From the NCBI GenBank assembly GCA_950295325.1, contig OX485806.1:42346001-42410000 (forward strand): a stretch of 64,000 nt of DNA, read 5' to 3'. A program made the translations under genes and the position numbers. Origin of the DNA: Polytrichum commune. Its lineage: Eukaryota > Streptophyta > Polytrichopsida > Polytrichales > Polytrichaceae. This document shows, piece by piece, positions 1 through 11,999 of this stretch (its first letter is position 1; each line of letters begins with the position of its first letter). The notes under the pieces were generated by a model. The model ran no database searches. It was not told where the DNA came from and saw only the letters and a program-made list of their open reading frames with translations.

Positions 1-157
1 TCCTTGTAACACCGATTCAAGTTTTTAACCTCACTCTAATTTAAACATAAAAACTTCACTATTTTTATCTTTTTGAATGACTGAATAAATACCAAAGCCT
101 AAGTTCTAATGGTTTTTTGGGATTGAGAACACATGTGGGCACCAATTTGGGCTCACA
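1..157 (+). repeat. 3' end of a family A LTR (fossil, left-truncated by window)
   Basis: The stretch ends in ACATGTGGGCACC followed shortly by GGGCTCACA. This is the same terminal block that ends the repeats at 945 and 8776, and a variant of the end at 18105. The shared part covers about 150 bases, including a T-rich tract and a short AAAGCCTAAG-like stretch. I read it as the right end of a long terminal repeat whose body lies left of the window. It has no coding capacity. Confidence 0.55.
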
Positions 158-945
158 CCACCTCAAAAATCCGCCAGGGCTTCCGCCTTTTGTGCAACCC
201 TCCAGTGTGCCGTGCTCAAGATTCCCCCTGCCCCCATATAAGCAAAATAACAACAACGAGAATTCAATCTCCGCTCAGGCTGCGGATCTGCAATGTACCT
301 TCACTCAGAACCTGATTAGGGGATTGTGGCTTTTGCCCTTCCTCCTAACTTGGACCCCCATTTGAATCGCGCACTACCTTCCCCTCACCAGAATAGAACA
401 TCGCCGCCACCACAGAGTTGTTCATCTTCACTCCAGTTGCCAATGTCGGCATTCCCGAGCCATCCCAACTCTCACCCACCTTTCCATCCAATTCCCTCTC
501 ACCCATTCTTTCTACTGTGCTCAGCCATCGCCATCACGCATTCTTGTTCTTCCTCTCCCATTCACAGTTCCACAGCTCCCCTGCTCCTTCTCTGTTCTCC
601 CTCGAGTCCTTAGCTCAAGTCGCTCCTGGTTCTCCCTGGCCCCAAATCTGGAGGAGGTTATCTGCTTCCGAAGCTCCCCTTAAATGAACAGGGCCCTCCC
701 CTTCAACCACCACTTGGCCTTTTATGGCTTGCCTTAAAGCATCGCCTACCTAACTAATTCCCAAATCACCCTTCCAAGCCTCACACCCTAATTAACTCCC
801 ACCCTAACCTTTTAATTCAATTCAAAACTTATCTTTAAGACATTACTCTTTTTATCTTTTTGAAATACTCAATGCAAATACAAAGCCTAAGGTTTTAATA
901 ATTTTTAAGATTAAGGACACATGTGGGCACCATATTGGGCTCACA
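158..945 (+). repeat. Family A LTR, 3' portion (fossil)
   Basis: The segment ends in the family A terminal block (ACATGTGGGCACC, then GGGCTCACA at 937-945). Bases 745-945 resemble 8574-8776 closely. The pyrimidine-rich interior (CCTCTCCC, TCTTCCTC stretches) matches the style of the LTR bodies at 6542-8573 and 17640-18105. A possible TATA-like CATATAAG lies near 236. Short open frames here are translations of low-complexity CT-rich sequence and are not genes. The left boundary is uncertain: it may be a truncated second copy abutting the one that ends at 157. Confidence 0.5.
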
Positions 946-1639
946 ACTTGGCATAAGATGGGATTTTTTTTCTGATTCTTAAATAAAAAATAAAAATAAA
1001 AGAGAAAAATTGAACAACCACATACTTGTTTTTTGGGACGCGAGTTGTAGGCGTTGGAATTTATTTGGAATTATGTGTATGCGATTGCCGAGGAATTGTC
1101 ATTGGGAGAATTGGCACATGAAATCACCATTCGACTAAACAACATAATTGTTAAGGTCGAACTGTATTAATAAACACAAATTTCAAGCATTTTTTGAAGG
1201 AAAACCTTTTTATATTGTAGCAGGGGATGAAAGATGTATTTATTTGCAATTATTTTCCAATGCAACAGAGATGTTCCATATTTTTGCTTAAGTATTGTTT
1301 TGAAAAGAGGATCCAGTGCTGTAATTGCGTTGTTTTCTGTATTTTGTCATGGCACCTTCGCCCGTAGCGGGCTGTATTATTGGAAATTGCCAACTTGCCC
1401 CATTTTGTGTTGTGATAGGATATTGTGGGGGTGAGGACGGAGAGATGACCGACGAGACCCTTGTGTGTGCACTAAGTGGGCGGTGCTTATATTGCCTCAT
1501 GATGAGGCTAGAGTAATGACCAGTAGACCATAAGGTTGGTGATGATCGCTGGTGCAGGTTTTCCTTTTGTTTTTTATTTTACCTTGACACTAGAATAGTG
1601 TAGGTTATCGGCTTCAGTGATCATATTCATTATGGCTTT
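946..1639. other. No recognised gene; left flank of the Ty3 relic
   Basis: AT-rich sequence without a convincing frame. TTGGCATAAGATGGG directly after the LTR end at 945 is a weak match to the usual tRNA-Met primer site of plant retroelements. However, the Ty3 element to the right has a different LTR (see 9366), so this may be chance. I see no 5' LTR matching the one at 9366, so the Ty3 element is probably truncated on its left. Confidence 0.4.
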
Positions 1640-4600
1640 ATGGTTACGATTTGGAGCCAATATTATTGTTTGTCATCTTTAGGAGCATCGGAAGGTCGAT
1701 CATCAGACCTCTCAGACGTTGAACTAGTGATAGCACCCGACGAGGTTTTCTCAGCTTATTTCGGTGTGTGTGGGACTACCAGTCGGTCTCACGTCCATTG
1801 GATAAGGACCTTTGATGATATGAAGGAGGAGACGTGATGTGAAGTCCGAGGCCGGTTTTCCATTTGAACAGGAACCATTTCCCTAAAATACTAGAAAATT
1901 GGCATAGGATATGGATACGGGAGAAATGTTAACGCAATACCAGTTTTAATGATTGGTATGCGTTCGAGATTTTGTCCCAACATTTGGAGCACGAAACACT
2001 CTTGACTTATGAACAATGGAAGAATGCTCATTGGATGGAGCTGCGTCAGGTGGAGCGGTACTGGGAGACTCGAGTAGAGTTGGTTTCTGCATTGAAAGGG
2101 GGTGCGGCTTCTAGTTTATTAGCCCCTCCTATGGTGAAAACAAAACAAGCGGAAAGTATGTTTGTAGTAGACGTGAAGGGAGCCGTTCCTAATGAACCTA
2201 AGGAAAAAAATTCGTACTTCCGCATCCGCGAATACGTCGAGCCAATCTTTCCACTCTTCCGCTCTGCCCAAGCTTCACTGGCGACATTAACCTCTTTAGG
2301 GGCTTTGCCTGATTTTGAATCTCTGCAAAAATTCCAACTCCATTTAGAGGAAGAAGTTTTCGTTGTGATCAAATGCAGCGGATCTAAGACTTCCAACAAG
2401 AGAAATATGACACACCTCATACCATATACACGAGGTTGGCAACATTTCCCAAGGAATCTGGAGGTGTTTTCGTAGAAAACCAGTTGGTAAAGGTCTTTTT
2501 TGTCAAAGATTGACAATCGCCTCATTGATTTACCTCTACCTATGATCATAATGAATTATTATGGTCGGGCCAGATTTGCAGAGGCTTTTGCCATTATGCA
2601 ACAGTGTGATCGTGCCTTGTGTCAACACGATGCCACTGATTTGGTGTCTTTGCTAGTGGATTCTAGTTCCGATTGCGGCTGTAGGATTGGCGGAGGCAGA
2701 AGAGGACAAGACCTTGTATTGTTGGTTTTGTTGGCAGGCGGGCCATGCTAAGAATGATTGTCTTTTGAAGCAAAGGCAAGCCCAGACCGTAAGTAATCTG
2801 AAGCGGAGACCAGTTGTTCCCGGTAAGAATTCGTTGAAGGGAGCATGTAATCATTGGCCAGGCCCGTCTGCCATTGTCTTTTGGATTGGCGGATGTTATC
2901 CAATCTATCAATGATTGTAATTTGAGCTTGGAGGCTTTGAATCTGACAACTGATGTGGTGCACACTTTGGAATCCAAAGTGTGGTACACACCTTTGTTCA
3001 CAGCGATGGAGTGGTCGTCATCCGGCATCCAACCAGCTAAGTTTTTCACTTAGCATGTAGGATTTTGGAAGGAATGACACCCCCATCTTCTCTGACTATG
3101 GCTCAAGCCACCGTTGACCTTCGTATTGCGGAGGATTTGGAGAAAGTGGCCAGACGGCAAACGAGGCTTACAATAGAGGCCATTGTGTCTTTTGACGCAC
3201 ACGCCTCAGATGGCCTAGAGCCAACCTCATATTATGATTCACCAGCCTCCGCGGGCGCAACTTATCTCTTAGATGTAGCTGCTCAACCTGCTCGCAAGCG
3301 TCGAGGCATTCGACCTGGCATTGTACGTATGGTGAATGATTCTGACATTTTGGTGGTCAGTCGGGCTGAAAGCAACATTATTCGAGTTGCTCCCCAGTGT
3401 GTGATGATGGATTCGGGGGCACAACATGTTATGATTGGCAAAAAACTTGCGCATGAATTGCGATTAACGGCCAACGACTTGGGTCCTTGCCCATTTACCA
3501 TCGTCACATCCATTGACCACGTGGAGCGGGCCACTGGATATATTCGGGAGCCACTACAACTTAGCTTCCGAGTGAAGCCAAGATATTCACCCGCCCCTCT
3601 TCTTCCAAGGTGCGCGGTAACAGAGGCGACCAACTACGACATTTTAGTTGGACAGCGCGATCGAAGGTCGGGTATGGTGTGGGATACCCACATCAAAACC
3701 CACACCAAACCATTGGCTGACAAACGGGAGCGTGCCATGGGATTCCGCACTGGCACCACCACAGCTACTAGCCTTTCTGAAGGCCAACGACGATTTGTGT
3801 TGGGCCAAGCCATGGATCTTCATACCATGGTGTGGACTGTTGGTTTATGCCTTGCATTGCAACGACATCATGGTGACTAGTTGTTGTCTCTGGGGGCAAA
3901 GGACTATGGTCAGGGACACAACGGTCTACATCCACAGAGAAGCGAATTGAGGTCGTGATTGGAGAAGCCGAACAAATCTTTTCATTCAAACAGCAGGTGA
4001 TGAAGGAGCTTCGAGCTCGACGGGTTTACACTGCTTTGGGTTTTTCACCTTCGGTAGTGGCTTCTTCATCACATATTGGTGGTGATGAAGAGGAGACGGA
4101 CTTTATTGCTAGCACGGAGGTTGGGGGCATGGTTAATGCCCCTCCTCTCAGTAGCAATTAGAGTCTATGCCTACATCAGGTGGCTCCCCTTTGGTGGAGA
4201 GGGAGACCACAGAGTTTGATGATTGGCCATTGGAATTAGGCCCTCATCTCATTGGTGCTGAGGCACAAAAAGTACAAGCGTTTATTCCCTCGTACCGAAG
4301 GTGTTTTGTTTTTAGCTTTCAAGATCTTGAAGATTATAAAGGAAAACCTATCCACATTCAGTTGGAGGATGATCGTCCCATTTTTCAAAGACCTTATAGG
4401 CTCAGTGTTTCCGAGTGGATTGGCATTCAGGTTCGTTGCCGAGAGCTCTTCGCAGCAAATTTTTCAATGGAGAATATGTTTTTGCTACGGTTATGCCATC
4501 GAAAATTGATATCTTTGGCAATTGGACGGAGAAACGGATTTGCGGGGATTACTATTCAGTTAATCAGAAGACCAAGTCGGATCGGTATCCCATGCCAATC

Positions 4601-6541
4601 CCCGAGGAGTTGTTTGATGCCATCAGATTTTCTCGAGTCATCATCACCCTAGACTTGAGATCCGGCTATCACCAGCTCTCATTACTTACGAGAGATCGAG
4701 TGAAAACCGTATTCTGGGGAGTTGATCAACTGTATGATTGGAAGTTTCTTTCATTTGGCCTCAAGAATGCATCTGTTGAGTTTAGAGAGTGATGGACCAT
4801 ATTATCTCTGGATGTCTCCAAATCTTTCCAATTGCATACGGATTGGAGTTCATTGGATTTGGCAACAATTCTCACTCAGAAGGATGAAGTTGGCTAGGAG
4901 TATATTATTGTTTACGCTTCGCGAAGTAATGACACGGCGGAGGCCAATTATTCGTCCTACGAGAAGGAAGCATTGGCAGCGGTGTGGGCTATTGCCCATT
5001 TCCGGCCATATCTTTATGGTCAGCGCTTTACTTTGATGACTGACCATCAACCGTTACGGTGGCTTATGGAGTCGGATAAGCTTACTGGCAAGCTCGCTAG
5101 ATGGGCTTTGTTGCTCCAAAAATATGACTTTGAGGTGGTGCACCGTGCTGGAATTACCAACCTAGATGCCGATGGACTCTCACGCAATCCAAGTCCTTTG
5201 GATGAGGACTTAACCGGGGCCAGGTGGCATGGAGATTGTGATCGAGAGGCGGTTCCAAGTTGGCACGCAGTTGCTTACCTCACTTTATTTCTTGTTGCGG
5301 TTGTTGAGGTTCCGATACAGGGCTCGGATGATGAGATTGATCAACCTCAAGCTATTGCGGATATATGAGAGGATCTTCCCATATTGCATAAGCCTCAGTA
5401 GGGGACCTTTCCTTCGTCTACCTCGGCAATGGAATGGGATAGGATTGGACATCGAATAATAAGGTTCCCTTGGGAGAACGGTTTGTTATTTTGATTGTAG
5501 CTGGATGGGACAAGGCGTATTGTCCCTAGGCTGGATCAGAGGGCCTCCTTGGTGCGACAAGTGCACAAGGAACTTGGCCAGTTTGGCATACGCATGACAC
5601 ATTAGATGTTGCGTGGCCAATATTGGTGAACTGGCATGTATCAGCAGGTGGCTGCTTATGTTGGAAGGTGTGAAGTTTGTGACCGGGTCAAGTCTAGCTT
5701 TAACACCTTGTCACCTAAGTTACAGTCCTTACCTATCATGGGATTGGGCTACCGTTGATCATTGGACTTTGCAGGATCGTTGGTTGTCATACCATGTGAA
5801 GCGAAGTAGGTGCTGGTGATGGTGGAGCATTTTAGCAAGTGGATTGAGCTTGTTGCTCTACCCCAAAACTCTGCAGGGTTGGCTACGGCCGCCTTTTTGG
5901 ATTGTGTGTTGGCACATTTTGGAGCACCGGCTAAGGTATTGACGGACTAAGGGAGGGAATTCCTCGGTGTTTTTGAGGAGTTGTGCACTAAGGCGCTCAT
6001 AGATCACCGCACCACCTATCGAGATCATCTGGAGGCGGATGGCTTGGCTGAACGGGTTGTTCAAAAAGACAACCAAACGTGGCTTGAAGAAGTATGGATT
6101 AATTTAGGGGAACCACCAAGATTGGGACCTTATGTTGCCTTGGATTGTTATGGGCTATCAATTTAGTAGGCATGCCTCGTTGGTCTCCTACAGCCCGTAT
6201 CAGTTGTTGTATGGACATGAGCCTATACTCCCAAATTCCATTCGGGAAAAGCTAGCTCATGTTGTGGACTTGGATGACCCAAACATTTGGGCAGAGTGTT
6301 TGCAGGAGCGGGTTCATTTATTTTAGAAGGCCATGCCTATGGCCATGGAGAAATTTTCCATTGCTCTGCAGTGTGATACATTGCGTTATGCACGCATTTG
6401 TAATGGTGCTTACCGACCTCAGTTGCGAAGATTCTGGCAAGGGGATTATGTCTATCTCCAACATGACACACCCATGACATTGGATGTCAAGGTGGGGCAC
6501 AGTATCCTTCGAGTGAAGGATGTGTTGCCGAGTGGTTTGTT

Positions 6542-8776
6542 TGTGAGCAATAATCACCCCCACCCTTCAATTGCTTCCTAGTTCGGGTGGGAGGTCAATT
6601 GCCACATCCTTAGCTTACCATTTACATGTATAAGTACATTCCAATTGAAGTAGAAGAATTGGTGTATATAACACCCTCTTATTAACTCATGCAAGCATTT
6701 ACAAACGCTTGATAACAATGCAACATAGAACTCAATGAGTCTTCTCAACCTCAATCTAATCATTCATCCCTCAATGGCATGCATTCTCTTGCAAGGAATT
6801 CACCCTTAGTTCCTATGCACCTACACCCCTACACTCCTACAGGTCTGTGCAGTGCCGCAAGTAACATCCACGCTGCTGCGGAGGTATTGTCAACCATGCG
6901 CTACATCCCACACCTCCACAGTGGCATCTGAGTGGCCTTCAAGGACTCTGCATGCCAGATCAATTGCCAAAACTCAACCCAACCGCATGATGCCTCAGAT
7001 GTTCACACCCGGAAGGAATGATTGAGGTCTGTCGGATCTTGAACGACTCAATTAGGACATAACAAAAAAATTATCTATCACTAAAAACCTGCCACAAAAA
7101 AACTTCAGAGCACAACCATTCACAAAGTTTGCCATTGAGTCGAAGTCCCCTACCTGAACCACCCTTCGTGTAAAATTCCACAGCTCCCGGCCCCACCCAC
7201 ACACGACAAGCGAATAGCTCTGCAGTAGCCTTGCAGTGCCGAATGGGCATCAACCAGGAGCTGGAGGAACGGGGAGGCATCGTCCCGCATGTTCGCCATC
7301 GACATCAAGGTTGCGGCATGAGTGTAGTCGTCAGTCCATCCACACTCTATCACGGGACAACTATGGTACGCTTTGACTTTTCCACTGCAAGCGACAGGGC
7401 TACCCACAACTTCTCCCTTCCAATCAAAGGTTTGATTCCTCTGAATCCTAACTCCAACCCCTTCTGAACCTACTCCTACCGAAGCTCGCACCATGCAGCA
7501 GCCAGCTTCACTTAGAGTCCGCCCCCTCCATCGCAAACTCGTTTCCAGTGCGTATGCCGTTGTTAAGGCCCCCAGGATTCAAAAGTCACAAGACATGCCG
7601 AACCTAGCGGTGGTTGGGTTCCGAATCGAGCTGACCAACCATCCATCTGCAGTTTTTTTTCTGCCCACCTAGCTCGCTTCCTCCCTCTTTCCCTAGGATT
7701 CGGCCTTCAATCCTTGTACTTCACTCGCAGGGATCTTAAAAGTGCAATGCCAGCCTACTTACCAACCAGGTGTGGACTAATCTAGCGCTAGACTTGAGGT
7801 CATGATTCCCTTAGGAGTCATTGCGGCTCCTTCTGCCCCCAAGCCAGTTCGCCATGCCCGATCTACGGCAACGCCGTCACCTCCCTTCTTCCTCGGCAGC
7901 CTCACCCGCTTCAACTAACCCGATTGCACTACTGATTCAGTGTAGCACATTGCTCCTGGCCGTTTTTCCAACCACCAGGCACTGCTGGTCCTGCCCCTCC
8001 TTCGCCATCAACATCCTCCCTACTTCCGAATCCATAAGGTCGATGATTGGAAGACAACACCATTGATGCTCTCGGCGGAGCTTCTCGAGGATCGAGACCC
8101 TCTACCTTACTTCCCACACATCCCCTTCTCACCGAGGATCTTTCCAGCGGCGCCCTCTCCATTGCTCCCCACCGAGGCAGGGTTTCGCCTCCTTTATTTA
8201 GTTTGTCTCTCCTCCTCTTGCCTCAATCCCCAATGGAGCAGGGTTTTGCCCCCTCTCACCTTCTCTCTCCTCCTCCACTCACCCTCATGCATTATGAGCC
8301 TTTCCTCCCTTGCCTCCCAAGACCCCTCCAAACCTTTTTTTTCTCGCGTTGCCTGGCATCTTCCGGGCCGCCAAAAAAAAAAAAAAAAACTTGGGCCTCT
8401 TTCCCTGGCTTTCATCTTCAAAACTCCACTTCCCCACTCTCTTAGTTGTTTTACCTCTTTTTCTTTTAGTTTTTCACCTTTTAAGGTGGGGGTCGACTTT
8501 ATCACTCGATTTTTTTGCCCTCCCATATTTATTTTATGGTCAAACCCATGTGAGACCATCCATAGGGCTCACACCTAACTACTAGCTTGATCCATAATTA
8601 ATTCTTCTCGGCCTCTTGCCCTGAATAACTCCTAACTTACCATTTAATTCAATTCAATCTAGACTTTAACACATCACTCATTTTTTATTTTTTCGACTAC
8701 TCAAGCAAACACAACTTCTAAGGTTTTAATAATTTTTAAGATTAAGTCGACATGTGGGCACAATATTGGGCTCACA
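6542..8776 (+). mobile_element. Family A solo LTR inserted in the Ty3 relic, TSD TTGTT
   Basis: The 2235-base insertion begins TGTGAGCAATAATCACC and ends GGGCTCACA, so it starts TG, ends CA and has a 7-bp inverted terminus (TGTGAGC/GCTCACA). It is flanked by perfect 5-bp direct repeats TTGTT (6537-6541 and 8777-8781). The Ty3 coding sequence breaks at the left flank and resumes at the right flank, which independently fixes both ends. The first 190 bases match 13606-13800, and about 8100-8573 matches 17640-18105. An internal GGGCTCACA at 8565-8573 is followed by a second terminal block, so the right end exists in a short and a long form. No protein-coding region is supported. Alternative: a non-autonomous element with 5-bp target duplications other than an LTR. 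Confidence 0.78.
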
Positions 8777-8781
8777 TTGTT

Positions 8782-9065
8782 GTTGTTGGAAGGCAAGGAT
8801 GGCCGGGAATGTCGTGAGCATTCCAAAAATTATGCCCCATGTCATCTACCCATCGAGGGTATAATTCATCCTGAATTGGCCGTCGTGCCAGAAGGCCCTC
8901 CATGTTTTCTATGTGGGGGAAGAAAAGAGCGGCTACTATGTTCTTGTGTGATCAGGGTCAACGTTGTTGGCACATGGCATGCTTGAGGCCACCCTTGACT
9001 TTTCTACCATTTGGATAGTGAAGTTGTCCTCACTGTCGAGGATCTTTGGTACTTGGTGCTTCCAC
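8782..9065 (+). other. PHD-like zinc-finger segment at the 3' coding end of the Ty3 relic (fossil)
   Basis: The translation shows CFLCGGRKERLLC, then RCWHMACLRPPL, then SCPHC. This spacing of C-x2-C, Cys, H-x2-C and C-x2-C, with the CLRPPL signature after the histidine, is that of a PHD finger, a module that usually reads histone H3 tails. The pieces are spread over decayed frames. The segment follows the integrase region once the solo LTR insertion is discounted, and lies before the polypurine tract. It is therefore part of the retroelement, in the place where chromoviruses carry a chromodomain. That reading is my inference. Its origin (host capture) and binding specificity cannot be judged here. 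Confidence 0.62.
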
Positions 9066-9365
9066 CGATCGTACTCAATGATCTTGTGTGGTTTTCATCA
9101 TCTTGTGCTTGCCCAAATGGAAAATGAAGAATTATGGCTTAGAGACGCAATCAAACATGAGACGGTGGAATTAATTCTTTGGAATCTGATGGCCAAATAT
9201 CAGAGGCAATTAAAGATGGAGCTCACATTGCACCCAGCCTACAGTTCATTGGAATGACATTCACCACATTAGTTGGTTGTGGAGCAATCTTTCATTATCC
9301 ATGCCCTTTGGATTGGCATTGGTCCTAGCTGCTTGGCGGGACTCCATAGTCAGCTAAGGGGGGCA

Positions 9366-9833
9366 TGTCAAGGTGTGTTGTTTATGTGTGACTTTGCTAT
9401 GCTTTAGTGTTGTTTATTAATGGTGGTTGGTACTCAAGCTGCAATGACACACGATCGTTATTTACACAAAAGTTGTCATGGTATGTGGCGTCGGCGGCCG
9501 CACCTTATCCATTGGGTTTCATCCATTTAAATTTGGATGGATGAATCTTAAATGTGAAGAGGGAGGCTCCTGAGTAAGGAGCCTCCTCCTTGGCTTGGCA
9601 AGAATGCCAAGCCAAGTCTTATGAGTGAGTGGAGAGAGCTTGTGTAAGGTGAAGATTGCATGTTTTTGCAATAAATCTTGAGTTCATCTCCCCTTACTTA
9701 CATTCTTGGATTCTTCCATGGTGGAGTGAGAGATAGTTTGACTCATTGTGTGCATTTGAAGAGAGAATTATAACTCTTGCAAGAGTTTGACTCTCTTCCA
9801 TCTCACTTGGCAAGAATACACAGGATCAAGATG
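9366..9833 (+). repeat. 3' LTR of the Ty3 relic (family C)
   Basis: Starts TGTCAAGGTGTGTTG directly after the polypurine tract AAGGGGGGCA, as expected for a 3' LTR. The interior includes AATAAA near 9670, a possible polyadenylation signal. The first 105 bases recur at 9834-9945 (GTTGTTTATGTGTGACTTTG, then GGTGGTTGGTA and CGTTATTTACAC). The right end is therefore placed where that second copy starts. The terminal CA is not clean, so the end is approximate by about 10-15 bases. Confidence 0.65.
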
Positions 9834-9945
9834 TGTTGAGTTGTGTTGTTTATGTGTGACTTTGTTATGTTTTAGTGTTGTTTATTAGTGGTGGTTGGTA
9901 TTCGAGCTACATTGACACACAATCGTTATTTACACGACAAGTTGA
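9834..9945 (+). repeat. Truncated second copy of the family C LTR start
   Basis: A direct repeat of 9366-9470, reading TGTTGAG, then TTGTGTTGTTTATGTGTGAC, and ending CGTTATTTACAC. After it the similarity stops and plain AT-rich DNA follows. It may be the remnant of a tandem element sharing one LTR, or of a second insertion. Confidence 0.6.
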
Positions 9946-11999
9946 ATAATTTTCCAATTTTCATTAGTTGTTTAGGACCTCTCATTTTTTAATTAACATT
10001 CAATACTCACAAACCTTGTTTCCAACTAGTCCATGTAACTTTGAGATGGTTAAAATTCACTCACATTTTTTAATAGACCCCCTTTTCTTTACAGTTGTTC
10101 CTTAATTCAATACATATTTAAGAAGTGGTGGTTAGGATAAAATCTACCTACAAAAGAAAGCAATGGCTTGTGAATGACGAGGCTTATCATTTATGCATGT
10201 TTTTTTGGCATTTAATGCAACTACATATTTATCATAACATCACAAAAATAATATTACAAAGTTATTGACTTAGTTAACTGAAAGAACATATTTGTAATGA
10301 TATGTTTTTTGTTACCACATATCACTACAATAAAGGTGGTGTGCCTTGATTTTGATAACTTATCAAGAATGAGCTAGTGGGCTCATTTTGGTGGGGGGTA
10401 GTCTCAACTAAGCCTCAATCCTTCACCCTACCAACTAGAAAATATAAATCCAATTGCATCGAAGCTACCCTTGAACCCCCCCCCCCACCCACTTGCCAAA
10501 GTGAAAGAAATTCCAAACATAGTGTTTTAGGTACTTGGAGGTTAAGTAAATGGGTAAGATTGATGGAAGGCCCAATTAATAGAGCAAACATGTGGACCCC
10601 AATTGATTTAGAAACATTCCATTGGCATTAAAGAAATTTTGTGACACCTACCACAAGGGAGGGTGAAAACTCATAGCATTATTAAAGTACGATGATTTAT
10701 TTTACTTTTAATTGGATCAACCTTAAACATGGTTTAGGGTCCCCAACTAGGTATAATAATATTACAACTAACTTGGAAGGGGCGAATTTTGCCGCCCCTC
10801 TATGGTATATTGAACATTTGATTTAATGTGGCATTCCAGTTGTTGTGCCTTGTTATTAGTAGAGTGATCTTCATGATCTATCATGTAGCATTGAATGTCA
10901 TATGAAACCCTCTGTAATCACCACCAATCATTGCAAGGCAATTATTGTGGGTCTGATGTTGAATAATATGGGACATACTAAACTAAATGTTTGGTGAAAT
11001 TGTCATAAATTTTCGAAAGTCAACCTTTTGGGGCATGTTTTTCATTAGGTCCCTTTAAGTAGTTAGGTAAGATTGGTGGGGTCCACATGGAAGAGCAAGA
11101 CATTTAGGCCATGAAAACTAGGTTTACATAGACTACCATGAAGGGTGTGATAAACAATCAATCAATGTCAAGTTTGTTGTTTATTCATTCCAATTGAGTC
11201 CCATTAAACAAATTTGGATATTTGATCCCATTTCATGACCATTTTTATCATAAATATAATACCATGGGTTATAGAGTGTTTATATTTATTTTCACCCTCT
11301 TACATGGTAGGTATCGTGAGAAACTACCAATCTAGACCTTGCCAAGGAAAATGAAGGGCATGGCATGATATGGTTGGGTGGGTTTATTTTACTTCAGTTT
11401 GAGAATCAACTTGCATATAAATAAATTTAAAAGGGTATACAATAATTAAATGTGTTTTCACCGTCCCATGTAGTGGGTGTCACAAAACATTACCCATCTA
11501 GGTCTTGCCAAAGAATGGCAATGCAACTGAAGGGTGTGGCATGGTAAGCGGGGATGCTAGTATGTGAGCCTATGAGCCTTCAAATTTTCCTTGGTTATGA
11601 TTTGTAAATCTGTTAGGGGCCTATGACCATGGAAATACATGTAAGGTCTATAGTCAAAATGAACAACAAAAGAAAATATTGCTATGCCAATTTTGTACTA
11701 GAAAATGAACTAATATACATTCAAATGTTGAGACAATAATAATATAATTGGATATAATGTCTTAGCAAACTTATGTTCAAATTGGGTGTAGCATGTTAGA
11801 ATGTCTCATTACAATACACATCAATGTAAAAATTGAATACATCATAATACCATCATAAAGGTGACATATAAAAAATCCAAAACACAAAGAACAACAAAAG
11901 TGGGTTGTAAATATTAATTGGGTTAGAGGCAAAGTCTGCAAGCATTGCAAGCACTAAGATATGAAATGAAAAATGTAATATGTAAAGTAAAATGAAATG
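9946..11999. other. AT-rich intergenic DNA with copies of a short dispersed repeat
   Basis: No gene is supported in any frame. A C9 run at about 10478 is a simple repeat. Copies of the dispersed repeat described at 11285 and 22311 occur at 11285-11370 and 11453-11546. Weaker inverted copies lie at 10634-10672 and about 11121-11155. Confidence 0.5.
11285..11546 (+). repeat. Dispersed ~85-bp repeat, two copies (11285-11370, 11453-11546)
   Basis: Both copies follow the pattern TTTTCACC-CC-CATGGTAGGTGTC, then a short AAAC stretch, ACCCATCTAGRCCTTGCCAA, and GAAGGGCATGGCAT. Similar copies appear at 21146-21234, 22311-22392, 22464-22550 and 22845-22919. No terminal inverted repeats or coding capacity are visible. 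They could be pieces of a decayed non-autonomous element. Confidence 0.6.

Larger units (their letters stand above)
1640..9365 (+). mobile_element. Ty3/Gypsy LTR retrotransposon fossil, internal region (gag-pol plus PHD-like finger)
   Basis: Parts appear in Ty3 order on the + strand. There is a gag-like region (about 1970-2480) and a CCHC zinc knuckle (CWFCWQAGHAKNDC, about 2715-2760). A retropepsin motif DSGAQH follows near 3410-3430. Reverse transcriptase spans about 4340-4790 (CGDYYSVNQKT, LDLRSGYHQL, FLSFGLKNA), and RNase H about 4970-5200 (TDHQPLRWLM, then HRAGITNLDADGLSR). Integrase remains lie at about 5510-6330. The C-terminal coding end continues after an inserted solo LTR (6542-8776) into 8782-9260, where a PHD-like finger lies. 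A polypurine tract (AAGGGGGGCA) abuts the LTR at 9366. The order protease-RT-RNase H-integrase separates Ty3 from Copia. The element is clearly dead, with many breaks (of the order of ten or more) and an apparently missing 5' LTR. It is old relative to its family A insertion. Confidence 0.88.

Noticed and set aside
946-965. tRNA-Met-type primer-binding site
   Set aside because: Only a loose match, and the LTR on its left belongs to a different family from the LTR of the Ty3 relic.
8063-8578. 170-codon open frame on + and a 121-codon frame on -
   Set aside because: Pyrimidine-rich LTR body with poly-A/poly-Lys; the same sequence recurs in the LTR at 13606-18105 without an open frame.
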